DNA of 64,000 bases, from contig JACKKF010000004.1 in the NCBI GenBank assembly GCA_020637555.1, positions 372,001 to 436,000 on the forward strand. Reading direction: 5' to 3'. Of the stretch, positions 16,863-25,458 are shown one piece after another (the first letter of the stretch is position 1; each line of letters begins with the position of its first letter). Both the position numbers and the translations under genes were made by a program. Source of the stretch: Rhodobacter sp. (GTDB lineage: Bacteria > Pseudomonadota > Alphaproteobacteria > Rhodobacterales > Rhodobacteraceae). A model generated the notes under the pieces. That model was not told the origin of the DNA and made no database searches. It saw only the letters and a program-made list of their open reading frames with translations.

Positions 16863-17894
16863 ATGACAACACCCGACCAGACGCTTCGTCCCGATCGCCA
16901 GCCTGAGGATGCCGACCGGGCCCTCAGACCGCAGATGCTGGACGAGTTCATCGGCCAGCAGGAAGCGCGGGCCAACCTCAAGGTCTTCATCCAGTCCGCA
17001 AAGCTGCGGGGCGAGGCGATGGACCACACGCTGTTTTACGGCCCGCCCGGTCTGGGCAAGACGACGCTGGCGCAGATCATGGCGCGCGAACTGGGGGTCG
17101 GATTCCGCATGACCTCGGGGCCGGTGCTGGCCAAGGCCGGCGATCTGGCCGCCATCCTGACCAACCTCGAGGCCCGCGATGTCCTGTTCATCGACGAAAT
17201 CCATCGCCTGAATCCCGCGGTGGAGGAGGTCCTGTATCCCGCGATGGAGGATTTCCAGCTCGATCTGGTGATTGGCGAGGGGCCCGCGGCCCGCACAGTG
17301 CGAATCGAGTTGCAGCCCTTCACCCTGGTCGGGGCCACGACCCGGCTGGGGCTGTTGACCACGCCGTTGCGGGACCGGTTCGGCATTCCGACCCGGTTGC
17401 AGTTCTACACCGAATCCGAACTGTGCGAGATTGTCGCCAGGGGCGCACGGCTGCTCAATATCGGCGCCGAGGATGCGGGCGTGCGCGAGATTGCCCGCCG
17501 GGCGCGGGGCACCCCGCGAATCGCCAACCGGCTGCTGCGCCGCGTCGTCGATTTCGCCCTGGTCGAGGGCGATGGCCGGTTGACCCGCAGCCTGGCAGAC
17601 AACGCGCTGAACCGGCTGGGGGTGGATCACCTGGGTCTCGATGGCGCCGACCGGCGGTATCTGCGGCTGATCGCGGAAAGCTATGGCGGCGGCCCGGTGG
17701 GGGTGGAGACCATCGCCGCCGCCCTGAGCGAGAGCCGCGATGCGATCGAGGAGGTCATCGAGCCCTTCCTGCTGCAACAGGGGCTGGCGGCACGCACGCC
17801 ACGCGGCCGGATGCTCACGCAGGCCAGTTGGGGGCACCTGGGCCTCAGCCCGCCCAGACCGGCCAATCAGCAGGATCTGTTCGAAACCGATTGA
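16863..17894 (+). CDS. ruvB: RuvB, Holliday junction branch-migration ATPase
   Basis: AAA+ motor that drives branch migration with RuvA. It has 343 residues. It begins after a short variable tail with LRPQMLDEFIGQQEARANL. Walker A is GPPGLGKTTLA, Walker B is FIDEIHRLNPAVEE, and sensor I lies in VGATTRLGLL. The arginine-finger stretch PLRDRFGI follows, and the winged-helix domain ends with RTPRGRMLTQASWGHLG. It lies 76 nt after ruvA. Confidence 0.97.
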   Translation: MTTPDQTLRPDRQPEDADRALRPQMLDEFIGQQEARANLKVFIQSAKLRGEAMDHTLFYGPPGLGKTTLAQIMARELGVGFRMTSGPVLAKAGDLAAILTNLEARDVLFIDEIHRLNPAVEEVLYPAMEDFQLDLVIGEGPAARTVRIELQPFTLVGATTRLGLLTTPLRDRFGIPTRLQFYTESELCEIVARGARLLNIGAEDAGVREIARRARGTPRIANRLLRRVVDFALVEGDGRLTRSLADNALNRLGVDHLGLDGADRRYLRLIAESYGGGPVGVETIAAALSESRDAIEEVIEPFLLQQGLAARTPRGRMLTQASWGHLGLSPPRPANQQDLFETD

Positions 17895-17928
17895 GCAGAA
17901 AAAACGGGCGCCCCGGAAAGGCGCCCGT
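17895..17928 (-). terminator. Rho-independent terminator of scoAB
   Basis: The 9-bp stem ACGGGCGCC/GGCGCCCGT (17904-17912 with 17920-17928) is followed on the minus strand by a run of six T (plus-strand A-tract at 17899-17904). It lies 58 bp beyond the scoB stop and also separates the convergent ruvB. Confidence 0.8.
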
Positions 17929-17986
17929 CCATGGATTCGGGCCATCGCGCCCCCGGTCGCCCCCAGTGGGCGCGACCGGACGGATC

Positions 17987-18616
17987 TTAGCCGACGATGG
18001 TTGCCTCGGTCGCTGCGCGCAGCTCGGCCTCGGTCACGCCATCCGCGCATTCAACGATCTTCAGCCCGCCATCCACCACGTCCAGCACGCCGAGGTTGGT
18101 GATGATCCGGTTGACGACAGCCTTGCCGGTCAGCGGCAGCGTGCAGGTCTTCAGCACCTTGGATTCGCCATGCTTCGAGGTGTGGTCCATGACCACGATC
18201 ACCTTTTTCACGCCAGCGACCAGGTCCATGGCGCCGCCCATGCCCTTGACCAGCTTGCCGGGGATCATCCAGTTCGCGAGGTCGCCGTTCTCGGCCACTT
18301 CCATCGCGCCCAGGATGGCCATGGCGATCTTGCCGCCCCGGATCATCGCGAACGAGGTCGCGCTGTCGAAATAGGCGGTGTGGGGCAGGGCCGTCACGGT
18401 CTGCTTGCCGGCGTTGATGAGGTCGGGGTCAACCGCGTCCTCGGTCGGGAAGGGGCCGATGCCCAGCATCCCGTTTTCCGATTGCAGGGTCACGGTCATG
18501 CCCTCGGGGATATAGTTGGCGACCAGGGTCGGAATGCCGATCCCCAGGTTCACATACATCCCGTCCTGAAGTTCCTGCGCCGCGCGGGCGGCCATCTGGT
18601 TGCGGTCCCAAGCCAT
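17987..18616 (-). CDS. scoB: ScoB, 3-oxoacid CoA-transferase subunit B
   Basis: Beta subunit of succinyl-CoA:acetoacetate CoA-transferase, which activates acetoacetate in ketone-body and polyhydroxybutyrate turnover. It has 209 residues. The catalytic glutamate is in the SENG motif (Glu47 in TLQSENGMLGIGP), and GKIAMAILGAMEVAENGDLANW is typical. It starts 14 nt after scoA, so the two chains are made from one mRNA. Confidence 0.94.
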   Translation of the reverse strand: MAWDRNQMAARAAQELQDGMYVNLGIGIPTLVANYIPEGMTVTLQSENGMLGIGPFPTEDAVDPDLINAGKQTVTALPHTAYFDSATSFAMIRGGKIAMAILGAMEVAENGDLANWMIPGKLVKGMGGAMDLVAGVKKVIVVMDHTSKHGESKVLKTCTLPLTGKAVVNRIITNLGVLDVVDGGLKIVECADGVTEAELRAATEATIVG

Positions 18617-18630
18617 GGTCAGCCCTCCGT

Positions 18631-19326
18631 TCAAGCCTTGCGCACAGTGCGCTGTTCGATGCGTTTCTCGTGCTCGCCCTGGATGAGGCGGTGCACATAG
18701 ATGCCCGGCAGGTGGATGTGGTCGGGGTCCAGGGTGCCGGCGGGGACGATTTCCTCGACCTCCATGATGCAGACCCGGCCACAGGTTGCCGCCGGCGGGT
18801 TGAAGTTGCGCGCCGTCTTGCGGAACACCGCGTTGCCGGTGGTGTCGGCCTTCCACGCCTTGACGATCGCGATATCCATCACCAGCCCGGTTTCCAGGAT
18901 ATAGGTCTCGCCGTTGAAATCCTTGTGTTCCTTGCCCTCGGCGATGACGGTGCCGACGCCGGTCTTGGTGTAGAAACCGGGAATGCCCGCGCCGCCCGCC
19001 CGCATCCGTTCGGCCAGCGTGCCCTGCGGGTTGAATTCCAGTTCCAGTTCGCCCGACAGATACTGGCGCATGAATTCCGCGTTCTCGCCGACATAGGACG
19101 AGATCATCTTCTTCACCTGCCGCGTCTGCAGAAGGACGCCCAGGCCGAAATCGTCCACCCCCGCATTGTTCGACGCAACCGTGAGGTCCTTGACGCCCGA
19201 GTCCCGGATCGCCGCGATCAACAGTTCCGGAATGCCGCACAGGCCGAAACCGCCCGAGGCGATGGTCATTCCGTCGAACAGAAGCCCGTCCAGGGCCTCG
19301 GCGGCGGAGCCGTAGATCTTCTGCAT
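18631..19326 (-). CDS. scoA: ScoA, 3-oxoacid CoA-transferase subunit A
   Basis: Alpha subunit of the succinyl-CoA:3-ketoacid CoA-transferase, 231 residues. CoA-binding glycine-rich stretches are seen: MTIASGGFGLCGIPELLI, TVASNNAGVDDFGLG, QGTLAERMRAGGAGIPGFYT. The open frame runs on far upstream antisense to the PLD gene, but family similarity starts at MQKIYGSAAEALDGL, whose ATG is at 19324-19326. It is divergent from the PLD lipoprotein gene. Confidence 0.94.
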   Translation of the reverse strand: MQKIYGSAAEALDGLLFDGMTIASGGFGLCGIPELLIAAIRDSGVKDLTVASNNAGVDDFGLGVLLQTRQVKKMISSYVGENAEFMRQYLSGELELEFNPQGTLAERMRAGGAGIPGFYTKTGVGTVIAEGKEHKDFNGETYILETGLVMDIAIVKAWKADTTGNAVFRKTARNFNPPAATCGRVCIMEVEEIVPAGTLDPDHIHLPGIYVHRLIQGEHEKRIEQRTVRKA

Positions 19327-19449
19327 GGTATCCCCCGAAAACTGGTCGACCCGTTTGTGACGCGGCGGTGCGGCGAAGTCAATCGGGCTGGCCCGCCGAA
19401 GCGGGCCACGCCTCTTGCGCCTGTGCGCCCCGGCGGTATTGTGCGCGCC

Positions 19450-21306
19450 ATGGTGACCGGACTGCGCGCACTGTTCCTGCTTGCGATTCTGGCGTTGGCG
19501 GCGTGTTCGCCTGCGCGTCATCGGCCTGCGCCGACCGTGCCGGCACCGGTCGGGGGCAATCACCAGGTCACCTATCTGGTGCTGTCCGAGGCGGGCCCTG
19601 CCCAGGGTCAGGACCGCGCCTATTTCACGGGTCTGGGCGCACGGCGCATTTCGGTGACATTTTTGGCCCAGGGGCGGGGCGCCTATTCCGTCGACGCGGT
19701 GTGCGACGCGCCCGCGCGCTACCGGTTCGAGGGGGTCGATGGCGCCGTTTCCGGCAACTGGATCGATGCGGGCCGCCGCGTCCATTTCCGCGTCGGCCCG
19801 GCGGAACGCGGGCGTAGCTGGCTGGATCTCGATCCCGCGACGCAGGGCTGCGACCTGACCGTCACGCCGGGCGGGCGGCCCGGCTGGTCCCTGCACCTTG
19901 CGCGTGAGGAGACCGCGTTGCCCGCCGTCGCCCGTCTGGATGCCGCCGTGCCGGGGTGCACCCGCAGCCTGGGCGGCGATGCGCTGGACCGGGCCTTCAT
20001 GGACACGGGCAGCCTGTCTGCGACCTGCCCCGTGCCTGTCGGCGCGCGCCGCCTGCTGCCGGATGGCCTGGATGCGCTCAACGCCAAGATCGAGGCCCTG
20101 ACCGGCGCCACCGTCAGCCGCGCGGCGCTGGAGGCGGGCGACCCGGCCATGGCACTGGATTGGACCCACGCTCCCCGACTCGATCTGATTTATGTCAACT
20201 ATTTGAACCTGAACGCGGATTTCGCCGGATACATGATCGCCCGGATGCTGGCCTGGCATGCCGCAAGGGGCACCGTGGTGCGGATTCTGGTGTCGGATAT
20301 CATGCTGACCGACACCGACCGGCGCCTGTTCGAGGGGCTGGCCGCCCAATATCCGACCGTGCAATTGCAGCCCTATCGGCTGCCGGCAAGCGCCGCGCAC
20401 GGGCTCGAGGGGCAGTTGGGTCGGCTGCATCGCATCACCCATGTCAAGCTTTTCGCAACCCTCGCGCGCGAAGCCGGGCGGTCGCGGGCGATGATCGGCG
20501 GGCGCAACATTCACGAGGGGTATTTTTTCCAGACCCCCCGGGATCTGAGCGCCTGGCCGTTCCTGCACCAGTATGACCCGCGTCACAACCGGCTGACCGG
20601 CGGCTTCACAGCCTATGACGATTTCGAGGTCGAGCTCAGCCGCGATGCGACCGTGCGCCAGATCGCTGCGCACATGGGCGCGCTGTGGCACCGGGATTTC
20701 GACAGCCAGGCCATGCAGGACCTGGCGCCTGGCCCCGGCACGGCATCGGTGCAGGACGGGGTTGTTCGGCACTATATCTCGATTCCGTTCACCGATGGCG
20801 AGGCATTGGCGCAGTATTACGCCGGGCTGATCGACGCGGCGCAGCAATCGATCCACATCGCCATTCCCTATCTGAACCTGCCCGATGTCATCGACGCGGC
20901 CCTGCACCGGGCGCAGGCGCGGGGGGTCGAGGTCACGGTCGTGACGACCGTGCGGGTGCGCGAGGCCACGGATTTCATGGTGTCCGGGTTGAACCGCGCC
21001 TTTGCCAATGCCTTTGGCGGGTGGGTGCGCTTCTTCGACTATGATCCCTTCCCGCGCCTGCTGCATGCCAAACTGATCACCATCGACGGACGGCTGGCGA
21101 TCGTCGCCTCGACCAACCTGAACCGGCGCAGCTTTGCCCATGACTTTGAAAACGGGCTGGTGTTCATGGATCGCGACATGGCGCAGGGGCTGAATGCGAT
21201 CATCCAGTCCTATGTCGCGCGCGGGGACCGCGTCAGACCGGGCCAGCCGGTGTCCCGGCTGGTGCATTGGCTGGATGGCATTCGCCTGATTTCGCGCGCG
21301 TTCTGA
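19450..21306 (+). CDS. PLD-superfamily lipoprotein (cardiolipin synthase-like)
   Basis: A 618-residue protein with a lipoprotein signal peptide (ALFLLAILALAACSPA, lipobox LAAC). Residues about 25-220 are an N-terminal part I do not recognise. They are followed by two PLD half-domains. The second HKD motif is complete (HAKLITIDGRLAIVASTN). The first is HVKLFATLA...IGGRN and lacks the usual Asp five residues after Lys. Likely a periplasm-facing phosphatidyltransferase or phospholipase; the substrate is unknown. It is convergent with topA, 6 nt apart. Confidence 0.82.
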   Translation: MVTGLRALFLLAILALAACSPARHRPAPTVPAPVGGNHQVTYLVLSEAGPAQGQDRAYFTGLGARRISVTFLAQGRGAYSVDAVCDAPARYRFEGVDGAVSGNWIDAGRRVHFRVGPAERGRSWLDLDPATQGCDLTVTPGGRPGWSLHLAREETALPAVARLDAAVPGCTRSLGGDALDRAFMDTGSLSATCPVPVGARRLLPDGLDALNAKIEALTGATVSRAALEAGDPAMALDWTHAPRLDLIYVNYLNLNADFAGYMIARMLAWHAARGTVVRILVSDIMLTDTDRRLFEGLAAQYPTVQLQPYRLPASAAHGLEGQLGRLHRITHVKLFATLAREAGRSRAMIGGRNIHEGYFFQTPRDLSAWPFLHQYDPRHNRLTGGFTAYDDFEVELSRDATVRQIAAHMGALWHRDFDSQAMQDLAPGPGTASVQDGVVRHYISIPFTDGEALAQYYAGLIDAAQQSIHIAIPYLNLPDVIDAALHRAQARGVEVTVVTTVRVREATDFMVSGLNRAFANAFGGWVRFFDYDPFPRLLHAKLITIDGRLAIVASTNLNRRSFAHDFENGLVFMDRDMAQGLNAIIQSYVARGDRVRPGQPVSRLVHWLDGIRLISRAF

Positions 21307-21312
21307 CGGGCG

Positions 21313-23886
21313 TCAGTCCGCGGCCTTGCCGGTTTTTGCCTTGGACTTGGCGGTGGCCTTGGTGGTCTTTGCCTTGGGCTTGGCCGCGGGCTTGGCGGCT
21401 TTGGTGCCCTTGCCCTTGCCTTTGGTCGCGGCCTTTGCCGCAACCAGTTCCAGCGCCTGCTCCATCGTGACTGCGGCGGGGTCGATGTCCTTGGGCAGCG
21501 TCGCGTTGATCTTGTCCCATTTGACATAGGGGCCGTAGCGGCCGGGCATCACCTGAACCGATCCACCGTCAGGATGATCGCCCAGCACCTTCAGAGGCTG
21601 CGCCGCCGCCCCGCGGCCCGGGCCACGCGCCAGCTTTGCCGCCAGCACCTCGACCGCGCGGTTCATGCCGATGGTGAAAACCTCGTCGACCTCGGGCAGG
21701 TTTGCATAGGTCGTGTTGTGCTTCACATATGGGCCGAAACGGCCGATGCCTGCTTCGACCAGCGCGCCGTCCTCAGGGTGCGGGCCGATGGGGCGGGGCA
21801 AGGACAGCAGGCTGACGGCCCGGTCCAGATCCATCGCATCCGGCGCCCAGCCCTTTGGCAGGCTCGCGCGCGGCGGCTTGGGCACGTCGGCCGTCACCTC
21901 GCCGCGCTGGACATAGGGGCCGAATCGGCCCGTGCGCAGATAGATCGGGTCGCCCTGATCGTGACCCAGCAGCTTGCCGTCGCCCGAAAGCTCGGCGTCG
22001 CCCTCGTCGCCGGACAGCGGGCGGGTATACCGGCAGGCGGGGTAATTGCTGCACCCGATGAAGGCCCCGCCCGAGCGCGCGGTTTTCAGGTTCAGCCGTC
22101 CCTCGCCACAGGTCGGGCACACACGCGGGTCGCTGCCATCGTCACGCGGCGGGTAGAGGTGCGGGGCCAGAACCTCGTCGATCTTTTCCAGCACATCGGT
22201 GATGCGCAACTCGGCCGTTTCCTCGATCGCGGCATGAAAATCGCGCCAGAATCCGGCCAGCACGTCCTTGTAGTCCCGCGACCCGGCCGAAACATCGTCA
22301 AGCTGCTCTTCCAGGTCGGCGGTAAAGTCGTATTCCAGATACTTGCGGAAATAGTTCACCAGGAAGATCGTCACCAGCCGGCCCTTGTCCTCGGGGATCA
22401 GGCGGTTCTTGTCCTTGCGGACATAGCCGCGCTCCTGGATCGTGGTGACGATGCTGGCATAGGTCGAGGGGCGGCCGATCCCCAGTTCCTCCATCCGCTT
22501 GACCAGGGTGGCCTCGGTATAGCGGGGGGGCGGCTGGGTGAAGTGCTGCTCGGGCGTGATCGCCTTTTTCGCGGTGGTTTCGCCTTGCAGCAGTTGCGGC
22601 AGGCGGCCCTCGTCGCCGTCCTCGTCATCGCGGCCTTCCTCATAGACCTTGAGGAAGCCGTCGAACAGGACGACCTGACCCGTCGCCCGCAGCCCGACCT
22701 GCCCGTCCTTGCTGCCGATTTCGGCGGTGGTGCGTTCGAGACGCGCGGCCTCCATCTGGCAGGCGATGGTGCGCTTCCAGATCAGATCGTAGAGCTTGCG
22801 CTGATCGCCCTCGGCCAGGCGCAGGCTGTCAGGGTCCGCCGCCATGTCGGTGGGGCGGATGCACTCGTGCGCTTCCTGCGCGTTCTTGGCCTTGTTCTTG
22901 TAAAGGCGCGGGCTCGCCGGAACGTAGTCCTTGCCGAACCGGCGGGCGATCTCGTCGCGGGCCTGGGTCACGGCCTCGGGCGCCATGTCGATGCCGTCGG
23001 TCCGCATGTAGGTGATGTGCCCGGCTTCATAGAGACGTTGCGCGGCGGCCATCGTCTGTTTGGCGCCCATGCCGAACTTGCGGCTGGCCTCTTGTTGCAG
23101 GGTCGAGGTCATGAAGGGCGCCGTCGGGTGACGCTGGGCGGGCTTGGCCTCGACCGATTGCACGACGAGATCGCGCGAGGTCAACGCCTGCACGGCGATT
23201 TCCGCGGCCTCGCGGGTCGCCAGATCGAATTTGTCCAGCTTCCGGCCGCCCAGGCTGACCATCCGCGCGGTGAATTCGGCCCCGCGCGCGTTGGCCAGCG
23301 TCGCGGTCACGCTCCAGTATTCGCGGGCGCGAAAGGCCTCGATCTCCATCTCGCGTTCGACGATGAGACGCAGGCAGACCGATTGCACCCGCCCGGCCGA
23401 GCGCGCGCCGGGCAGCTTGCGCCAGAGAACCGGCGACAGGTTGAACCCGACCAGATAATCCAGTGCGCGGCGTGCCAGATAGGCCTCGACCAGGGGCGCA
23501 TCCACCTGGCGGGGATGTTTCATCGCCTCCAGGATCGCGGGTTTGGTGATCGCATTGAAGGTGACGCGGCTGACGGTCTTGCCCTTCAGCTTCTTTTCCA
23601 ACGCCTGTTCCAGGTGCCAGGAAATCGCCTCGCCCTCGCGGTCGGGGTCGGTTGCCAGGATCAGCGTGTCATCGTCTTTCAGCGCGTCGGTGATGGCCTT
23701 GATGTGTTTCTTCGAATCCGCCGCGACTTCCCATTTCATGTTGAAATCGTGGTCGGGCTCGACCGAGCCATCCTTGGCCGGCAGATCGCGGACATGGCCG
23801 AAAGACGCCAGAACGGTATAGTCCTTGCCCAGGTATTTGTTGATGGTCTTGGCCTTGGCGGGGGACTCGACGACGACGACTGCCAT
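21313..23886 (-). CDS. topA: TopA, DNA topoisomerase I
   Basis: Type IA topoisomerase relaxing negative supercoils. It has 857 residues. The Toprim domain runs from VVVVESPAKAKTINKYLG to TLILATDPDREGEAISWHL. The catalytic Tyr293 is in HITYMRTDGIDM. A zinc-ribbon-like Cys4 unit (CPTCGEGRLN...FIGCSNYPACRYT) follows about residue 590. Three repeat modules with YGPYVK/FGPYVK/FGPYVQ motifs come next. The last 50 residues are a Lys/Ala tail. AGAGG precedes the ATG. It is downstream of dprA. Confidence 0.96.
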   Translation of the reverse strand: MAVVVVESPAKAKTINKYLGKDYTVLASFGHVRDLPAKDGSVEPDHDFNMKWEVAADSKKHIKAITDALKDDDTLILATDPDREGEAISWHLEQALEKKLKGKTVSRVTFNAITKPAILEAMKHPRQVDAPLVEAYLARRALDYLVGFNLSPVLWRKLPGARSAGRVQSVCLRLIVEREMEIEAFRAREYWSVTATLANARGAEFTARMVSLGGRKLDKFDLATREAAEIAVQALTSRDLVVQSVEAKPAQRHPTAPFMTSTLQQEASRKFGMGAKQTMAAAQRLYEAGHITYMRTDGIDMAPEAVTQARDEIARRFGKDYVPASPRLYKNKAKNAQEAHECIRPTDMAADPDSLRLAEGDQRKLYDLIWKRTIACQMEAARLERTTAEIGSKDGQVGLRATGQVVLFDGFLKVYEEGRDDEDGDEGRLPQLLQGETTAKKAITPEQHFTQPPPRYTEATLVKRMEELGIGRPSTYASIVTTIQERGYVRKDKNRLIPEDKGRLVTIFLVNYFRKYLEYDFTADLEEQLDDVSAGSRDYKDVLAGFWRDFHAAIEETAELRITDVLEKIDEVLAPHLYPPRDDGSDPRVCPTCGEGRLNLKTARSGGAFIGCSNYPACRYTRPLSGDEGDAELSGDGKLLGHDQGDPIYLRTGRFGPYVQRGEVTADVPKPPRASLPKGWAPDAMDLDRAVSLLSLPRPIGPHPEDGALVEAGIGRFGPYVKHNTTYANLPEVDEVFTIGMNRAVEVLAAKLARGPGRGAAAQPLKVLGDHPDGGSVQVMPGRYGPYVKWDKINATLPKDIDPAAVTMEQALELVAAKAATKGKGKGTKAAKPAAKPKAKTTKATAKSKAKTGKAAD

Positions 23887-24189
23887 GTAAACCTCTGACG
23901 ATGAACGCCTTTCATCCGGTCAATCCGGGGCGTGCGGAAAAAGCCGCGCCGCATAGATGGGTCGAACGGGGGTGGATGTCAATCTCGGGGCCGTGCCCGG
24001 GGTGCGGTCGCAAGCATGGTCGAGGCCGCTTTGGGCCCGGTGCACGCCGCCGGGCGATCAGGGCGAAACGAGGGTTGCCGACCGTGCGTCCACGGGCGCA
24101 AGGCAGCGGGGAACACCCCCGCGATGCGGGGTCGCAAAACCCGCCTGGCGTGTGTCATGCCCTGCGGGCCGGCCAGCGGATTCGGGCCG
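23887..24189. other. Intergenic region between dprA and topA
   Basis: 303 bp with no gene I can support on either strand. It contains a −35-like TTGACC on the minus strand (23918-23923) ahead of topA with a poor −10. A 6-bp hairpin GCGGGG-AACAC-CCCCGC (24106-24122) lies past the dprA stop and lacks a T-tract. Confidence 0.4.
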
Positions 24190-25353
24190 TCAGGCGCGTG
24201 ACAGCATGCCGCCGGGTTGCCGTTGCACCCGGCCATCGAGTTCCAGGAACAACAGCGCCGGCGCCACCACGGCCGCCGGAAGCCCCAGGTCGCGGACAAG
24301 CTGATCCTCGGCCACGGGCGCGGCGCCCAGCCTGTCCAGGATCGCGCGATGCAGGGTCAGCGTGTCCACGGTCGTGGGGCGTGTCACCGTGGGCGTGGGG
24401 CCAGCGGCCTGGGGGCGCGGCGCCGCGGGCGGAATGCGTGGCCGGGTCGGAGGCTGCAGGCTGTCCTCGATCGCGGCGATCACATCCTCGACCCCGGCGA
24501 CAAGCCGCGCGCCTTCGCGGATCAGCCGGTTGCACCCGGCGGCACGGGCGTCCATCGGATGACCCGGCACCGCCATCACCTCGCGCCCCTGGTCCAGCGC
24601 ATCGCGCGCGGTGATCAGGCTGCCGGATCCATCGGCGGCCTCGACCACGACAACGGCATGGGACAATCCCGCGATCAGACGGTTGCGGCGCGGGAAATGG
24701 CGGGCCTGCGGTTGCAGCCCGATCGGCTGTTCCGAGATCAGGACACCCTGATCCGCGATGGCGGCGGCCAGAACCGCGTTCTCGGCCGGATAGATGACGT
24801 CCACACCGCCGGCCATCACCGCGACGGTGCCGGTTTTCAGCGCCGCCTGATGGGCAACGGTGTCAATGCCTCGCGCAAGCCCGGACACGACCGTCAGGCC
24901 GTGGAAACCCAGTCCTTCGGCCAGTTTGCGGGCCATGCGTGCACCCAGGCTGGAGGCGTTGCGCGACCCGACCAGCGCGACCGCGGGCCGGTCCAGTCCG
25001 TCCGCGCGCCCGCGCGCCCACAGCACCGGCGGCGGATCGGGCAGGGCGGCCAGCGGCGCGGGATAATCGGGGGCGCCCAGGAACAGCAGGCGCGCGCCCT
25101 TGCGCAATCCCGCGTCGATCTCGCGCCAGGCGGCTTCGGCCGGGAAGGGGGCATAATCCTGTTCACCGGCGGCCGCGGCCAGTGCCGGCAGGGCGTCGAT
25201 CGCGGCCTGCGCGGTGCCGTGTTCGGCCATCAGCCGCTGAAAGGTTGTCGCGCCGACCCGGCGCGAGCGAATGAGACGAAGCCACGACAGCCGGTCTTCT
25301 TCCGTGGTGGGTGGGGTGAAGGGTGTGGGAGAAGAAAGTGCAGTCCCGTCCAT
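24190..25353 (-). CDS. dprA: DprA, DNA-processing protein
   Basis: Loads RecA on incoming single-stranded DNA in natural transformation and in recipients of gene transfer agents. It has 387 residues. The Rossmann core has VALVGSRNASSLG, VVSGLARGIDTVAHQAAL, and RHFPRRNRLIAGLS, and GSLITARDALDQGREVMAVPG follows. The C-terminal winged domain (residues about 320-387) recognises ssDNA or partner. An N-terminal helical region precedes the core. The nearby GGTTAAC (25393-25399) upstream is only a CtrA half-site. Confidence 0.93.
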   Translation of the reverse strand: MDGTALSSPTPFTPPTTEEDRLSWLRLIRSRRVGATTFQRLMAEHGTAQAAIDALPALAAAAGEQDYAPFPAEAAWREIDAGLRKGARLLFLGAPDYPAPLAALPDPPPVLWARGRADGLDRPAVALVGSRNASSLGARMARKLAEGLGFHGLTVVSGLARGIDTVAHQAALKTGTVAVMAGGVDVIYPAENAVLAAAIADQGVLISEQPIGLQPQARHFPRRNRLIAGLSHAVVVVEAADGSGSLITARDALDQGREVMAVPGHPMDARAAGCNRLIREGARLVAGVEDVIAAIEDSLQPPTRPRIPPAAPRPQAAGPTPTVTRPTTVDTLTLHRAILDRLGAAPVAEDQLVRDLGLPAAVVAPALLFLELDGRVQRQPGGMLSRA

Positions 25354-25458
25354 CGCAACCTCGCCTCATTCGATTCGCAGGTTGCCGTGAGAAGGTTAAC
25401 AGGTGGTGAAGATTTCCCGGGCATCTCGCGGAAAATGCGTCATGCCCGGGTTGTCCGG

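Noticed and set aside
18631..21267. Very long open frame antisense to the PLD gene
   Set aside because: Only its last 231 codons resemble ScoA; the rest is a GC-bias shadow of the PLD gene, with no domain and no ribosome site.
25393..25399. CtrA site upstream of dprA
   Set aside because: Only one half-site (GGTTAAC) is present; no TTAA at the required spacing.
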